Below are positions 12,990 to 24,900 of a DNA stretch of 64,000 bases, piece after piece; the first letter of the stretch is position 1, and each line of letters begins with the position of its first letter. A program made the translations under genes and the position numbers. Location of the stretch: positions 1 to 64,000 of the forward strand of contig NMRA01000379.1 in NCBI GenBank assembly GCA_002633005.1, read 5' to 3'. The notes beneath the pieces were generated by a model. It was not told where the DNA came from. It made no database searches and was given only the letters and a program-made list of their open reading frames with translations. This DNA is from Phoronis australis. Its lineage: Eukaryota > Phoronida > Phoronidae.

Positions 12990-13400
12990 GAAGCTAGAAC
13001 TTCATGGCATCCTGATTAATCACAAGATCGCATACGTGTGAAGTTGGAATTGAATAATCATGATGTTTGCCATTTGAAAACCAGGACCAGGGAACATCTA
13101 AACTCTGACAGAGGTTCACAAGTAAATATTCATTATTATTCAGCTCTAATCATTGTTATCAGCAATGCTCTTTGGAAAAATGACTTAGCAATAATAGACC
13201 AAGCAGAAACAACAAAGGAGCTTAAAATTCGTGAGGCTCTACACATCAGTTGGTGCAAGCCCAATTTCAATAGGCAACTGGCACACAATAGGTTGTCATT
13301 GTTGGTCTCATTACCCTATTTTCCCTGTTGCTCCCAAGATTCTATAGCTCAACAAGTTGAGAAGTTTACCCCTGTAGCCAATATCTTGCACGACTGATTG
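12990..13400 (+). pseudogene. Penelope-like retroelement remnant, GIY-YIG endonuclease C-terminus
   Basis: The frame open at 13038-13397 encodes 'LKTRTREHLNSDRGSQVN', then a variable stretch, 'FxIID'-like 'LAIIDQAETTKELKIREA', and 'LHISWCKPNFNRQLAHNRLS'. The order R-x-R-x-x-EHL, KIxEALxIxWxKPxLNxQ and HxxLSL is typical of the end of the GIY-YIG nuclease in Penelope-like elements. The catalytic GIY...YIG start and the reverse transcriptase are missing, so this is a 5'-truncated dead copy. It lies upstream of the TRAF6-like coding start. The family call is from memory of the motif. Confidence 0.55.
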
Positions 13401-14859
13401 ACTCCATTCTGGCATTTATGGTTGGAGGGCCAGCTCTCTTTTGTTCGATAATTGCTCTAATCTCCAATAAGATCTTATCTACCTTGACTGGGCTGTGCTG
13501 TTAAAAATAAAAGTTAACTTATAACATATTTGAACACAAACCTACAGCATTTCTGAAATTTTCATCAAATGGTGACCATGTTTAGTTTCTGAATCGCCAA
13601 CATCGCCCAACTGCAACTGAAGTTACAACAATCTATTCTTTCCGAATACACTAATTCACTCTGAGTTTGACTGTGTTCACACCTGGTCTATAATAAGCCT
13701 GATAGATAATTAGCCTGCTTGTTGTCATAATAGACAAAAGAGTGTGGTTGGCAGTTAACAATGAAGCTAGATGTTATCACAGGCTCAGAACCCTTTTGGT
13801 AAAGTCACTCAATGGGAAAACACTGTCATGTAGTTTATAGTCACTCCCTGTAACTGAATGTGTCTGTGTTTCATCACTTGTTGCTGGGCCTAGCTAGGTG
13901 GCCACTATGTTCTATCTTCTTCTGATGATGGTGTTTATTTATAATCATTACAGCAATAAGGCAATTTTTTGCTCATTGTAAAGAAATTTTGAAATTATTG
14001 GTCTCACAATCACAGGGAATGCACCAAACAAAAAAATTGATTAGCCAGTAGCATATTTCCCAGCGTCTGTGACACGATTTGTTCTGGTAAGGAGGTTGAT
14101 TAAATTTTACATGTAATCTGCTAAAGTGAGGTGCATATTTTTATCAGCGTTAATGTGATTATTTGAGTGAACTTTCCAAGTATCATGGTAATGTATTCCA
14201 AGTTCAAGTATACAAAATCACACAATATTAAGCAGGATTCCAAGTTCATGCATAGAAAAAAGGACACCAAACCTGCAGCTTTTGGCAAAATATTGAAAAT
14301 GACTTTCCCAGCAGTTCTCTGAAGCAAAATAATGTCTTACAAGCCGTTTAAGACTTGCAATTTTAACCCCAGAATAATCAATTGTGTTTACTTTTGATGA
14401 TTGGCATTGTAATCAAACATGTGCACCAACTTAATTAGTACCTTCTGTCTACCTTAATTAAAAGATATTCACTCAGAAACTGGAAAAATACTTACAACGG
14501 AATAGCCGCTTTTCACTTAACAAATCCTTTAACACCCTTTTATCTCGCACGATGACCTGGTAGGCCTAATGACAACCTTGTCTTTTGATCGCGACACAAT
14601 GTTGGAATGCTGCACTGGCCTGGCGCAACCCCGGACGAAATTCCTGGACATCAGCTCTAAGTTGAAGTAGAAAGTGAAAGTGTGTTCCACAGGCGTAGTG
14701 TATACGAGATCTGACACACAGTAAACTAACCTTCACATCCTCGTGATAACGATAAACAGCTGAGTTCACCACCCTTCTACAATGATGAGGAAATAGTAGG
14801 ACTCACTTCCCTGTGGACTCGGGGGGAATCCCCTTTTTGCCTACACCACTGTCGCGCCC

Positions 14860-15075
14860 TCTTAACTTCCGCTTGAGGTTTGCATACCACACTAGTTTAC
14901 ATATTTGTCTGATATAGGAAATTAAGCGTAAATAGATAACCATAAAGTTTAAATGACCACCTAATGACATCGTTTTGGCTAAAACTGCAATCATCATCAT
15001 CATCATCAATGAATATTCGGCTGATTCTTCCGGATGTTGACAGGAAACGTCACTTCCGTTAAGTACCTTCCGAGT
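14860..15075. promoter_or_regulatory. Possible (bidirectional) promoter with CTTCCG motifs
   Basis: Four ETS-type CTTCCG cores cluster here: 14866-14871, 15027-15034 (CTTCCGGA), 15052-15058 and 15067-15073. On the plus strand a GTGAGT donor follows at 15130. The TRAF6-like gene runs left and SCYL2 right, and both appear to have upstream non-coding exons, so a shared promoter is possible. There is no TATA box and no transcript evidence. Confidence 0.25.
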
Positions 15076-15297
15076 TGAGCTGGGTGATTTTTGGTGACGA
15101 GTATTTTGTATTGTTCTGGGAATTTTGAAGTGAGTGATTTACAGATTGTCAAATTACTGTTTTGGATCACCAAATGATATAGGATTTCATCAGTTTCTAC
15201 TTTAGGAAGCGGCTAGCAATGCATATTTACGTTGTAGGTGTGCTTCCCACGAATCATGACCGAACCTCCATTCACTGTCACTGACTCAGTAACCGTC

Positions 15298-15378
15298 AAT
15301 TTGTCATTAGCTGAATTGTTAGCACGGTTGCCAGTTTTATGAAGGTCGCTGGTTCGATTCCCGGGTTAGGTTATCTCG
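15298..15378 (+). mobile_element. tRNA-like (SINE head or tRNA pseudogene)
   Basis: It has an A-box-like TTAGCTGAATTGTTAGCACGG and, 32 nt on, a perfect B box GGTTCGATTCC. The stems are poor, so this is not a working tRNA. Confidence 0.4.
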
Positions 15379-16268
15379 GCTATTACTTAGTCGGTTAACC
15401 AACCCTTGGCTATGCATACCACCGTTTCTAGACTTCACAGTAGGGACGGTGATGCTCCCGGCCATAGGGCCTTCAATAATACGCCAGAAGCATTTCGATG
15501 AATTAGGCCTCGCACTGCTTAAAACATCAGCTCTACCTACTTGGATATAATGGACCCTTCTTTAGAGAACCATTTCATCCACGAAATAACATGGCCATTG
15601 TTCAGTGATTGCCTAGTTCTCTAAATGGGGGTCCATTATATCCGACTAGTGTCAAACCATCAAAGCCGTGTTGCTATAAGTTTATAAGTACTTTTTGCAC
15701 ATAGAGGGATACCTTAGGATGTCTTTAATATCTTCCAGCTCGAACAAATGCTCCCGTAATTAAACTTTTTTCGAGCAATCTTTTTTTTCAGTGCCCAAAT
15801 TGGCAACTGGCCATTTGTACATAGCTCAAGATAGGGATAAGATGTCTTCTGTGTGAGGCATAATTTGGCGAAAAACTTCCGGCTTACAGGTTGCATTAGG
15901 CTGTGTCCCCTAGATTCGGCTTAGTCATCTAGCTAGCTGTATGAAGACTCGTCAAAATGCAGTTAGGAACCACTGTGCTGTAAACTCCAGTAGACCTCAA
16001 AATTTCACACCAGTAAGTCAATAGGTAGAGCTACCTAACTGTGGCAGTGCATGCAAAATGTGGGTGTCTATCCACACTCACCTTGCCCGTAAAGTGCAGA
16101 AGAACAATCTAATTAATGAAATTTTCTTGCGTAATTCTGCACCTTTTCTATCCTCGTTTTGAAAACAGTATGCTCGTGACATGCACACACGTCATTTGGT
16201 AACTTTTTGTGACGTCTTGGGGGATGATGACACCTTCACAACAACAAATTTGCTCAGCACTTTGACTT

Positions 16269-17341
16269 GCTGGTATTAAAATAGAAAAACATAAAATGAA
16301 ATGAATCCAATTACAAGAATTTGTTGTGTTATGCTTGCAAACTTCTAATTCATGGCGCCAAAAGCCGTCGCTTAAAATCGCTTCCAAACTTTAGCAGCAG
16401 AATAACTGTAGAAAGCCAATTTTTCTTACAGCTGTAAATAACTTAGTTTACTCATGTAAGAGCAGTGTAGTGGCTTATTTTGAGTCAGATTTTATTTCAC
16501 CTGTTTTTACCCGCATTGGCACAAAGCTGCATATTTAGCATAACATCTTTGCATCAAGGCTAGATTCAACTCTACCTGGGATGCCTGTGGGTTGTTGCAG
16601 ACCAAACCACAGGCACTGTTATCAGCCGTTAGGCATACTATAATAACTTGGAGATATGAAAGAGAGATTCAACATGGCTACTGAGCAGGCGAGTTTTTCC
16701 TGATTAAAATAAGTGCGATAGCCAAAAGTTCTTTAAATCGGTAATTGCAGGTATCGTTGCTTAACCTTTTTGACTATTAAGTGAAAACCCGATCATTAAA
16801 GACAATTTGATCAGTCACATTGGGAAGTGTCCTAATATGTACCACCCCACACTCACTGTCGCCAATTTTGGTCCTGATAACGATTGAAATTCAAACACTG
16901 CAGTAATTTGCAAGTTACAGTAGCTTCAATTGGTACACACATTATTTGGCTCCCCAACTCACATCAAATGGAAGTGCGCCAGATCTATTTAGTGCAGGCT
17001 GCAACAGGGATCACAGCACGGGAGAACATATCTCTAGTATAAACCAATTAGTAAAGTATTGAGCAGGTTGTATGGCTTTACATTGCTTTATAGAACCACC
17101 CGAAGTGTGGCAAAATTTGCAATCTCGCCACTACATTACACGACGTGTCATTATCTGCTAGTTAACCTTCGATCCAGGTCAGACAATGAATGACCCCAAT
17201 CTAAATACAAGCAGAAGCTAATCACAGGGATAACCTCGCCAGATTGTGGCGTAATGGCATTCGCTGCACTCCCTTCTGTACTTGTGGTATATTCTAGAGA
17301 TACTGTATTGTCACGTATTAGCTCCTGGACATTTTTTCACC
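16269..17341. repeat. 1.07-kb duplicated block, copy A
   Basis: Almost base for base the same as 17343-18414, differing by scattered substitutions and small indels. The copies meet at a single N (17342). No coding potential recognised. Confidence 0.93.
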
Positions 17342-17342
17342 N

Positions 17343-18414
17343 GCTGGTATTAAAATAGAAAAACATAAAATGAAATGAATCCAATTACAAGGATTTGTTG
17401 TGTTATGCTTGCAAACTTCTAATTCATGGCGCCAAAAGCCGTCGCATTAAATCGCTTCAAAACTTTAGCAGCAGAATAACTGTAGAAAGCCTATTTTTCT
17501 AACTTAGTTTACTCATGTAAGAGCAGTGTAGTGGCTTATTTTGAGTCAGATTTTATTTCACCTGTTTTTACCCGCATTGGCACAAAGCTGCATATTTAGC
17601 ATAACATCTTTGCATCAAGGCTAGATTCAACTCTACTTGGGATGCCTGTGGATTGTTGCAGACCAAACCACAGGCACTGTTATCAGCCGTTCAGCATACT
17701 ATAATAACTTGGAGATATGCAAGAGAGATTCAACATGGCTACTGAGCAGGCGAGTTTTTCCTGATTAAAATAAGTGCGATAGCCAAAAGTACTTTAAATC
17801 GGTAATTGCAGGTATCGGTGCTTAACCTTTTTGACTATTAAGTGAAAACCCAATCATTAAAGACAATTTGATCAATCACATTGGGAAGTGTCCTAATATG
17901 TACCACACCGCACTCACTGTCGCCAATTTTGGTCCTGATAGCGATTGGAATTCAAACACGGCAGTAATTTGCAAGTTACAATAGCTTCAATTGGTACACA
18001 CATTATTTGGCTCCCCAACTCACATCAAATGGAAGTGCGCCAGATCTATTTAGTGCAGGCATCAGTTGGGGCTGCAACAGGGATCACAGCACGGGAGAAC
18101 ATATCTCTAGTATAAACCAATTAGTAAAGTACTGAGCAGGTTGTATGGCTTTACATTGCTTTATAGAACCGCCCGAAGTGTGGCAAAATTTGCAATCTCG
18201 CCACTACATTACACAACGTGTCATTATCTGCTAGTTGACCTTCGATCCAGGTCAGACAATGAATGACCCCAATCTAAATACAAGCAGAAGCTAATCACAG
18301 GGATAACCTCGCCAGATTGTGGCGTAATGGCATTCGCTGCACTCCCGTCTGTACTTGTGGTATATTCTAGAGATACTGTATTGTCACGTATTAGCTCCTG
18401 GACATTTTTTCACC
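17343..18414. repeat. 1.07-kb duplicated block, copy B
   Basis: Second copy of 16269-17341. The N at the joint and the SNP-like differences suggest two alleles placed in tandem by the assembler rather than a true duplication. Confidence 0.93.
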
Positions 18415-18977
18415 CAGCGCTCATTCCAAACTTGCGTTTAGTGAAAACCTGGCATTACGTATTCAATGAGGTCAATTTTACAGAGCCAGCGCTTACTGTA
18501 GTTGTTACCAAGTGGTGTGCTTGATAGGTTATAAACACTGTTTGTGTCACTTGACAACCACATCCAGATGAGTTCTGGACTTTTCTGCGAACAGTTTAAA
18601 AGGACCACAATGTCACTCATCATTTTACGCCTGCAGCGTTACCTGCTTTCATTGCGATTTTTCAAAACCAAAAATTGAAACAGAATCATGGAGTCGGTGT
18701 TCACCAGAGGTGTGCACTGTAAACTGATAGTAAATGGCCTAAAATTAGACTAATCAGAAGGTATACTCTGGGACAATTTTCTGCCCAAACAGCTGAGAGA
18801 CCAGAAATCGAAACTGGACTGTATTGATAGTTGGTTGTTATTGACAATAACATTCTTAATAATTGCTTTCTCAGTCGTTGTACTGACACAACAAACATTT
18901 GAAACTAAATGAATTTCAGGCTACATTGATGTGCTTCTCTTCAGATTATCATGTGGTAAGATTTGAACCTAATTTAA

Positions 18978-19175
18978 TGTTGAAATGGCATGTGGTTATT
19001 GCTGAACGTGTGATGGGTATCATTCTAGACTCACATGTTACAATGTTCAAATGGTATGTGGTTATTGCTGAACGTGTGATGGGTATCATTCTAGGCTCAC
19101 TTCTTACAATGTTGAAATGGTATGTGGTTATTGCTGAACGTGTGATGGGTATCATTCTAGGCTCACATGTTACAA
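18978..19175. repeat. Minisatellite, 66-bp unit x 3
   Basis: Copies start TGTT(G/C)AAATGG at 18978, 19044 and 19110. The unit length is a multiple of three, so open frames run through on both strands. These look like chance frames. Confidence 0.95.
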
Positions 19176-19786
19176 TGTTCCTGGTTCTTTGAAACTAAAG
19201 CTAGCTTTAGGTCAAATCCACAAACTTGTTATCGTAGACCATGCTTGAGGGGTGAATCTAGATGTTTATGTCCATTTATTTTGCACACTCACGTAATTTT
19301 GCACACTAAAGGTTATTTGAAAAAACAATTTTTTGCCCATCACTAATTTTGCAAGTCTGTAAGCAATCAATGAACAACTCATCAATATTGTAATTCAGAA
19401 TCTTTAAATTTAGAAGCCGTTTTGCAATTTTGTTAGGATTGACCATCCTGAATAGCCATGTCACCCTCTCGGAACGGTGGAAATTCTTGAGCAAAACGCA
19501 CTGCCTTTGTTTGGCAGACGACATGCATATTTCACACCCATACACATGAAGCTGATGAGAAGTTGCCTGAATGGATCAAGATGTTAATTTTCGCTTTCAT
19601 TCTTCTGATTGACTGTGACTTACCTGTCAGAAACGTAACTTTGGTTCAGATTTCTAATGTACCATATGAAGTTGGTATCAGCTTGGCTTGTCATGATACA
19701 TCCTTTTTTGTCAGCTCTGTTAACTGGATTTTATTTCCGATTCTGGTTTTTCCGTTGTAGCCCGTTTACATCATTGCATGTTTCTT

Positions 19787-19955
19787 TGGTCATACATTTG
19801 AGGGTCGTACATTTGAGGGTCGCACACTTGAGGGTCGCACACTTGAGGGCCGCACACTGGAGGGCCGCACACTGGAGGGCCGCACACTGGAGGGCCGCAC
19901 ACTGGAGGGTCGCACACTGGAGGGTCGCACACTTGAGGGTCATACACTTGAGGGT
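19787..19955. repeat. Minisatellite, 15-bp unit x about 11
   Basis: Unit AGGGTCGCACACTTG with variants (GGGCCGCACACTGG). The central copies are GC-rich and most alike, the edge copies more diverged, as expected for slippage growth from the middle. Confidence 0.95.
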
Positions 19956-20654
19956 CTTTTTCTGTGAAATATTAAGTCTACCTTTCGGTTTCTGATTTTC
20001 AGTGGTGAATGTTGTGAAGTCGTTTTGTTCAATTTTTTTTTACTTTTAAGGTGGTTTGAACTTTTAACATGAAATTGAAGCTGCTTTGGTCCATGCTTTG
20101 ATGTCAAAGAAATTTTGTTTGACTTATGGGAGTGAGTATTTGAGCTTCTGTAAGTGGCCCAACCTGGCAAAATTGTTGACAGAAGGCATGAATTTATTGC
20201 CCAACTAACCTTTTCCGCAAAGTGGAGGTTTGACTTGTCAGTATTTTTTATAACCCCCCTCCCCCAATGTGACACACTGTTTGCATTGATGATATGCTAC
20301 TTTGCTGAGAACAACACACACATCCTAAAAAGGTTCAAAATAGATTCCAGAGAATATCTATTGACCAAATGGACCAAAATATCTTCAAGATAATTTTAAT
20401 TCCCTGGTGTTTGGCTTTCAACAGGTGTAAATTTTAGGTATTGGAAATCCTAATTCATTGGTCAGGAGGTGAAGTCCTTGATGCAAAAAATGTGTAGTTT
20501 CAAACTTCTGGAAAAAATAAGTGAGTTTCCTCAAGATTTCAATTATTTTTTCTATGATTTATTGAAATATTTTTTACATGTGGCTAAATGTAAGTAGAAT
20601 AATTCCTCGTTACTGGTTTTCATTAAAAAAAAATTCAGTCATGAATATTGACAA

Positions 20655-20765
20655 ACTGTTAACTCCTGGCAAGGTTTGAACCTGTAACCTAAGGGGTCAT
20701 AATATCTCATTGGACTAATGGTAAGAGTGCTGCTCTGAGAATTGAAAGGTCTCAGATTCAAACCA
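20655..20765. mobile_element. Paired tRNA-like sequences in opposite orientation (SINE-like)
   Basis: On the plus strand TGGACTAATGGTAAGAGTG (A-box-like) is followed by GATTCAAACC (B box) near 20755. Just left, on the minus strand, GGTTCAAACC lies at about 20664-20674. Probably SINE debris. Confidence 0.35.
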
Positions 20766-21766
20766 TGCTGTGCACATGGAAAATACAATGGTAGTACCCA
20801 CCATGGGTGTACACAATTATGCTCATTGGTCTAAGAACAGCTGAAATTACTGATGGAAACATTATACAATGTAATAAGAGTAGACGCTGGTATAAATACA
20901 CCAAAAGAGAGGATTAAGCATTGCAGATACAAGGTTCAAAGTTACAATAAATGTTTTGTTTTAACATGTTGAAACATTGTTTTGCCATACTGATCTCTTA
21001 GCGAAATTCATATGTTTCTGTATGAGTTGTCCTTCATTAAAATACTTTTGAGTTGACCTTGAAGATGCATTTCTATTGCTTGTTTAGCTGGTTAAAAAAC
21101 GAAAATCAAATTCAACCATCATGCTTGGATTCGATATTCTTTACCAACAAGAACTTTGGAAGCAGCAGCTGGTCAAGTAAACACTTCAAAGATTATTGGG
21201 GGTCATGAACTGCTCCTAAAAATGGCGTGAATTCAAAAATGGTACATGAACTGGTCCAGGAGTTAGGTGCAGGGATAGAATCCTATTATGGCAAGGAATA
21301 TTATTTTTATGAGATTTAATAGACCCAGTTAAATTTTCAGTTTTATAGTATACCCGTATATTTTGCAGGATCTTAATAGGATTTGGCAGATGTGTTCATA
21401 TGAAGCTGATAGGCGACGGAAGATGGGTTTGAATACTGGCAGTTTTTTCACGTTTGCCTTTCGTAATCCTTGACTGATTTTCATGAAAGACGATGACACT
21501 TTCCCATTTTTGGGCCCCTTTTATGAATTCTGCTCCATATAATGGCCATGTTAAATGATGGTAATTAAGTCCCCATAAATGCACACCATTTATGTTGTGG
21601 TCATGAGTGTATTTCATTGCACCGCGTTGCTCTTGTTTAGCAAGCTAAACGGGGCAAAATGTAGCTTTAACAAAATTTTCTGTTGCTTTCGTCCTGATTT
21701 TGTGACTATGGATTGTTATGGATTGCTACAGCGCTAAGACATAGTCAAATGGCGATTTGATTTTAG

Positions 21767-21995
21767 GCCAAAGAAAACCAAAAAAGCAGATGGTTTTGGC
21801 AACAGTGCCCCAAGTGTTGCAGACTCCGTGTTAGAAGCCGGCATGGACGTGTTTCAAAAACTGAAGAGTACAGTAACAGGAGCGTTGCCTGGCAATCCAG
21901 TGACTCGAGAGTTCGACCTTGGACGCCATGTTGCAAGTGCTGGGCCAGGGCTGCTATGGAAGATCTATGATGCCGTGAAGAAAACAACGAAACAG
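21767..21995 (+). CDS. SCYL2: SCYL2 exon 1 (5' UTR end plus residues 1-51)
   Basis: The TTTTAG acceptor at 21761-21766 shows that an upstream exon exists. The frame is open without an ATG from the acceptor to 21843 ('PKKTKKADGFGNSAPSVADS'), so an upstream start in another exon cannot be excluded. The family-like start is ATG 21843. It encodes 'NPVTREFDLGRHVAS', then the degenerate glycine loop 'AGPGLLWKIYDAVKK'. Phase 0 end. Confidence 0.9.
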
Positions 21996-24900
21996 GTTGA
22001 CTGTCAGAGAAATTATTTGTGTAGTCTGTGAATTCAAAAGTTGTCTGCTCAATGTTAATACAAAGACCTCACTCAGCCAGCTTTGTGTTCTGTAGCCTAA
22101 CCAAGCTGCACTCAAAGTGAGTCCTGTATTGTTGAGCTTGTATTATTGGCCATGTCACTGGCAATATTGGCCATGTCACTGGCAATATTGGCCATGTCAC
22201 TGGCAATATTGGCTATGTCACTGGCAATATTGGCCATGTCACTGGCGATATTGGCCATGTCACTGGCGATATTGGCCATGTCACTGGCAATATTGGCCAT
22301 GTCACTGGCAAAACTAAGACACATAAATTGGATCTGAGTAACACTTATGCATTGTATTCACCGTCAACCACATTTAACTATTTTGAATAAATTGCGTGAC
22401 TTTAAAAATTAAAATCATAAGCCAGTTTCCATTCTATTTTCTTCTATGTAGATTATCGGCATGAATTCCCAGTATACTAGTAAATGGAAACTATTAGTAA
22501 TGTCACAATCTGTGATGAGTATGAGGATTTTAGTCTAAAATTGAAACTGTACTGCGTCACTGTCTTTGGTGTTTAAAGGTCAGCTCTCGGGTTTCAAGCT
22601 TTGTCCTAGATGACGTCCTTTCATTGTTATGTAAGCACATAGTTTCCTTGTCCGGAAATTAATCCCTTCCTCTTTGTGTTTCCTATCACTTTATTAACAT
22701 CTCATTTTAATCAATTTTCCATTGGGTTTTTTATATTAGATTTACGTCTCAAAATAATAATTACACGAAAAGGACAGCACCTGTAGACACACAAGCACTC
22801 ATGTCACGCCCAAACATACAGGTGGACTCGCTATATTGTGGTTGCTGTGAATAAATATTATTTTGTCATCTGGTGGATCAAGGCTGGCTAAAGATATGAT
22901 TCACAGAGTTTTCAAAGAATAGATTTAAGACCGTTTTTTTAGTATGCATTAAATTTTACATTCGTCTTTCACCATGCCTGGAGGGTTTCCAGGCCATTTG
23001 GACTCCCCGTAAGTTAACCTACGTATTACCTGCATGCTTTCTTTCATTTTTTCGGTTCTCATTCAAGTCATTTGTTTACAGGAAGCGTCGGTATTCATGT
23101 TTGAGAAGAAACTCATTGACCGTTACTCCAAGCGTGACAAGGAGTTAATAGTGGAACACCTGAAGACCGGTGTCTGCCAACTGACTCGACTGCGCCATCC
23201 TAAGATACTCTCCGTCTATCACCCCCTGGAAGAATCAAGGTACCACTTGTCCTGTGATGTGGAGTGATTAGATGGGGAAGGCAGATATTCTAATAATTTT
23301 TTGTTATTACTGACGGAAAAATGTGGAATTCATGTTTTTAGTTTTGGTTTCGTATTTATTAAAACTGTGAATATAGGGACAAGTCTTAGTGTTAATGACT
23401 GTTTTCGTGACCCCTGTGACCTTGTAGTTAGGTAAACCACTAAATGAAAAACCTAACTGCCATATACCATGAATGTGGTAGGTTCACCCATCTGGCAAAA
23501 TGGGATTTGAAGCCCCATGCAGCATCATTTATGAAAGCCATAATGTTTTGGTGCATGTTTTGGGGTGGAACCGTTTGTTTTGATTTTTTTAAGACAACGA
23601 GATGGCATTCCTTATAACGATTGAACCAAATGGACTTGTTGATTGTTTCGACGGAAAGATTCACCACTACTGAGTGGTTTGATCTAGTTTGTAATTTTTG
23701 GCTTGGCCGAATTATTTTTTTTATGGGGAGTTTAAAGAACTGTGAAAACTGCATATAACTGCACTGTTGTATATCAGCGCAATTTTATTACATGACTGCA
23801 CTCTCAGGCCTGGGTAAAATGCCTCCTATAAGTCTGACTTGACTTCTGTACTCATCCATTGGTCCCGATAGCTCCGTGGAATAGAGTGTCTCCACAGTTA
23901 ACAGAAAGTGCCGGGTTCGAACCTCAGTCGTGATAGAGATCTTTTAAGACTTAATTGTGGGTCAGGTGATGTAACCAAGTAAGAGGACTAATGATTCTTC
24001 CTTTCAAAATTTGTATTGTCGTGTTATGTAAACTCACTTTGGCTATCCCTTCAGAGAGACGCTGGCCTTTGCCACTGAGCCAGTGTTTGCCAGTTTGGCT
24101 AATGTTTTGGGTTACCGTGACAACATGCCTGATCCACTTCCACCTGGCTTCAAGGAACACGAGTTATATGAAGTGGAAATAAAATATGGTTTACTGCAGG
24201 TGAGTAAAGTTCTATTGTTAGACAGGATTTGTATGGCAGACCAGGGTCAGGTGGAAATTGACAGTCGTTGGATTATTCAATGAAGGAACGAGTTACCTAA
24301 AACCGAAACACATCCCATTGAATTCACATAGAGTGCCTGGTCGTGTTTGTAATCCCTATTGACACTCAAATTATGTTGTAAGCTTTTGTCTGTCGCTTGT
24401 TGGTGGAAAGACATGCCCATGTAGAAGGTTGTACTATGAGGTGGCAGGTCATAGCTCCTCAGCTCGGTCTTAACTTGTGTATATTACGTCTTGATTAGTT
24501 GTATTAATAGTTTCAGCAGTGGACCAAGCTGGGCGGCCTCTACGTGCACGTCTGATCTAACGTGTATCACGATACCTTCACTATTTTTGCTAGGTTGTAT
24601 TCTATGTAGCCAGACTCTTTGCTTGCAGAATTTTTTCCGAGGTTAGAAAATAGACTAAGGTTCTATGAACTTGAAGGTTTGTGTTACCATGACCTTGTAA
24701 ATTTCATGACCCCTTCTTAATTGGTGTTGAAACATCAGCCTGGCTTCCTATTGCGCACAGGTAATTGAATTTTGCTTAACGCAATTTCAGATGGGCCATG
24801 AGAAGTAATGAAATTATAATTTATAATGATTATAGTGGACCTTTCCACATAGGGAGTGAGTATTGCTATTGGTAACAAAGCATTAACTGTGTTAGTAGTG

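Larger units (their letters stand above)
19200..21766. other. Non-coding stretch before SCYL2
   Basis: Apart from the 15-bp minisatellite and the tRNA-like pair, nothing is recognised. SCYL2 exon 1 has a splice acceptor at 21765-21766, so this is probably its 5' UTR intron. Confidence 0.5.

Noticed and set aside
15259-15340. Small coding exon starting ATGACCGAACCTCC
   Set aside because: The frame runs into the tRNA-like sequence and stops at once; no donor.
19657-19995. Frame with H-W-R-A-A-type pentapeptide repeats, and its antisense
   Set aside because: 15-bp minisatellite; no start context, no splice signals, open on both strands.
22112-22337. Repetitive open frames on both strands
   Set aside because: Produced by a 21-bp minisatellite whose length is divisible by three.
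23861-23938. Functional tRNA gene
   Set aside because: A and B boxes are present but acceptor and anticodon stems do not pair well.
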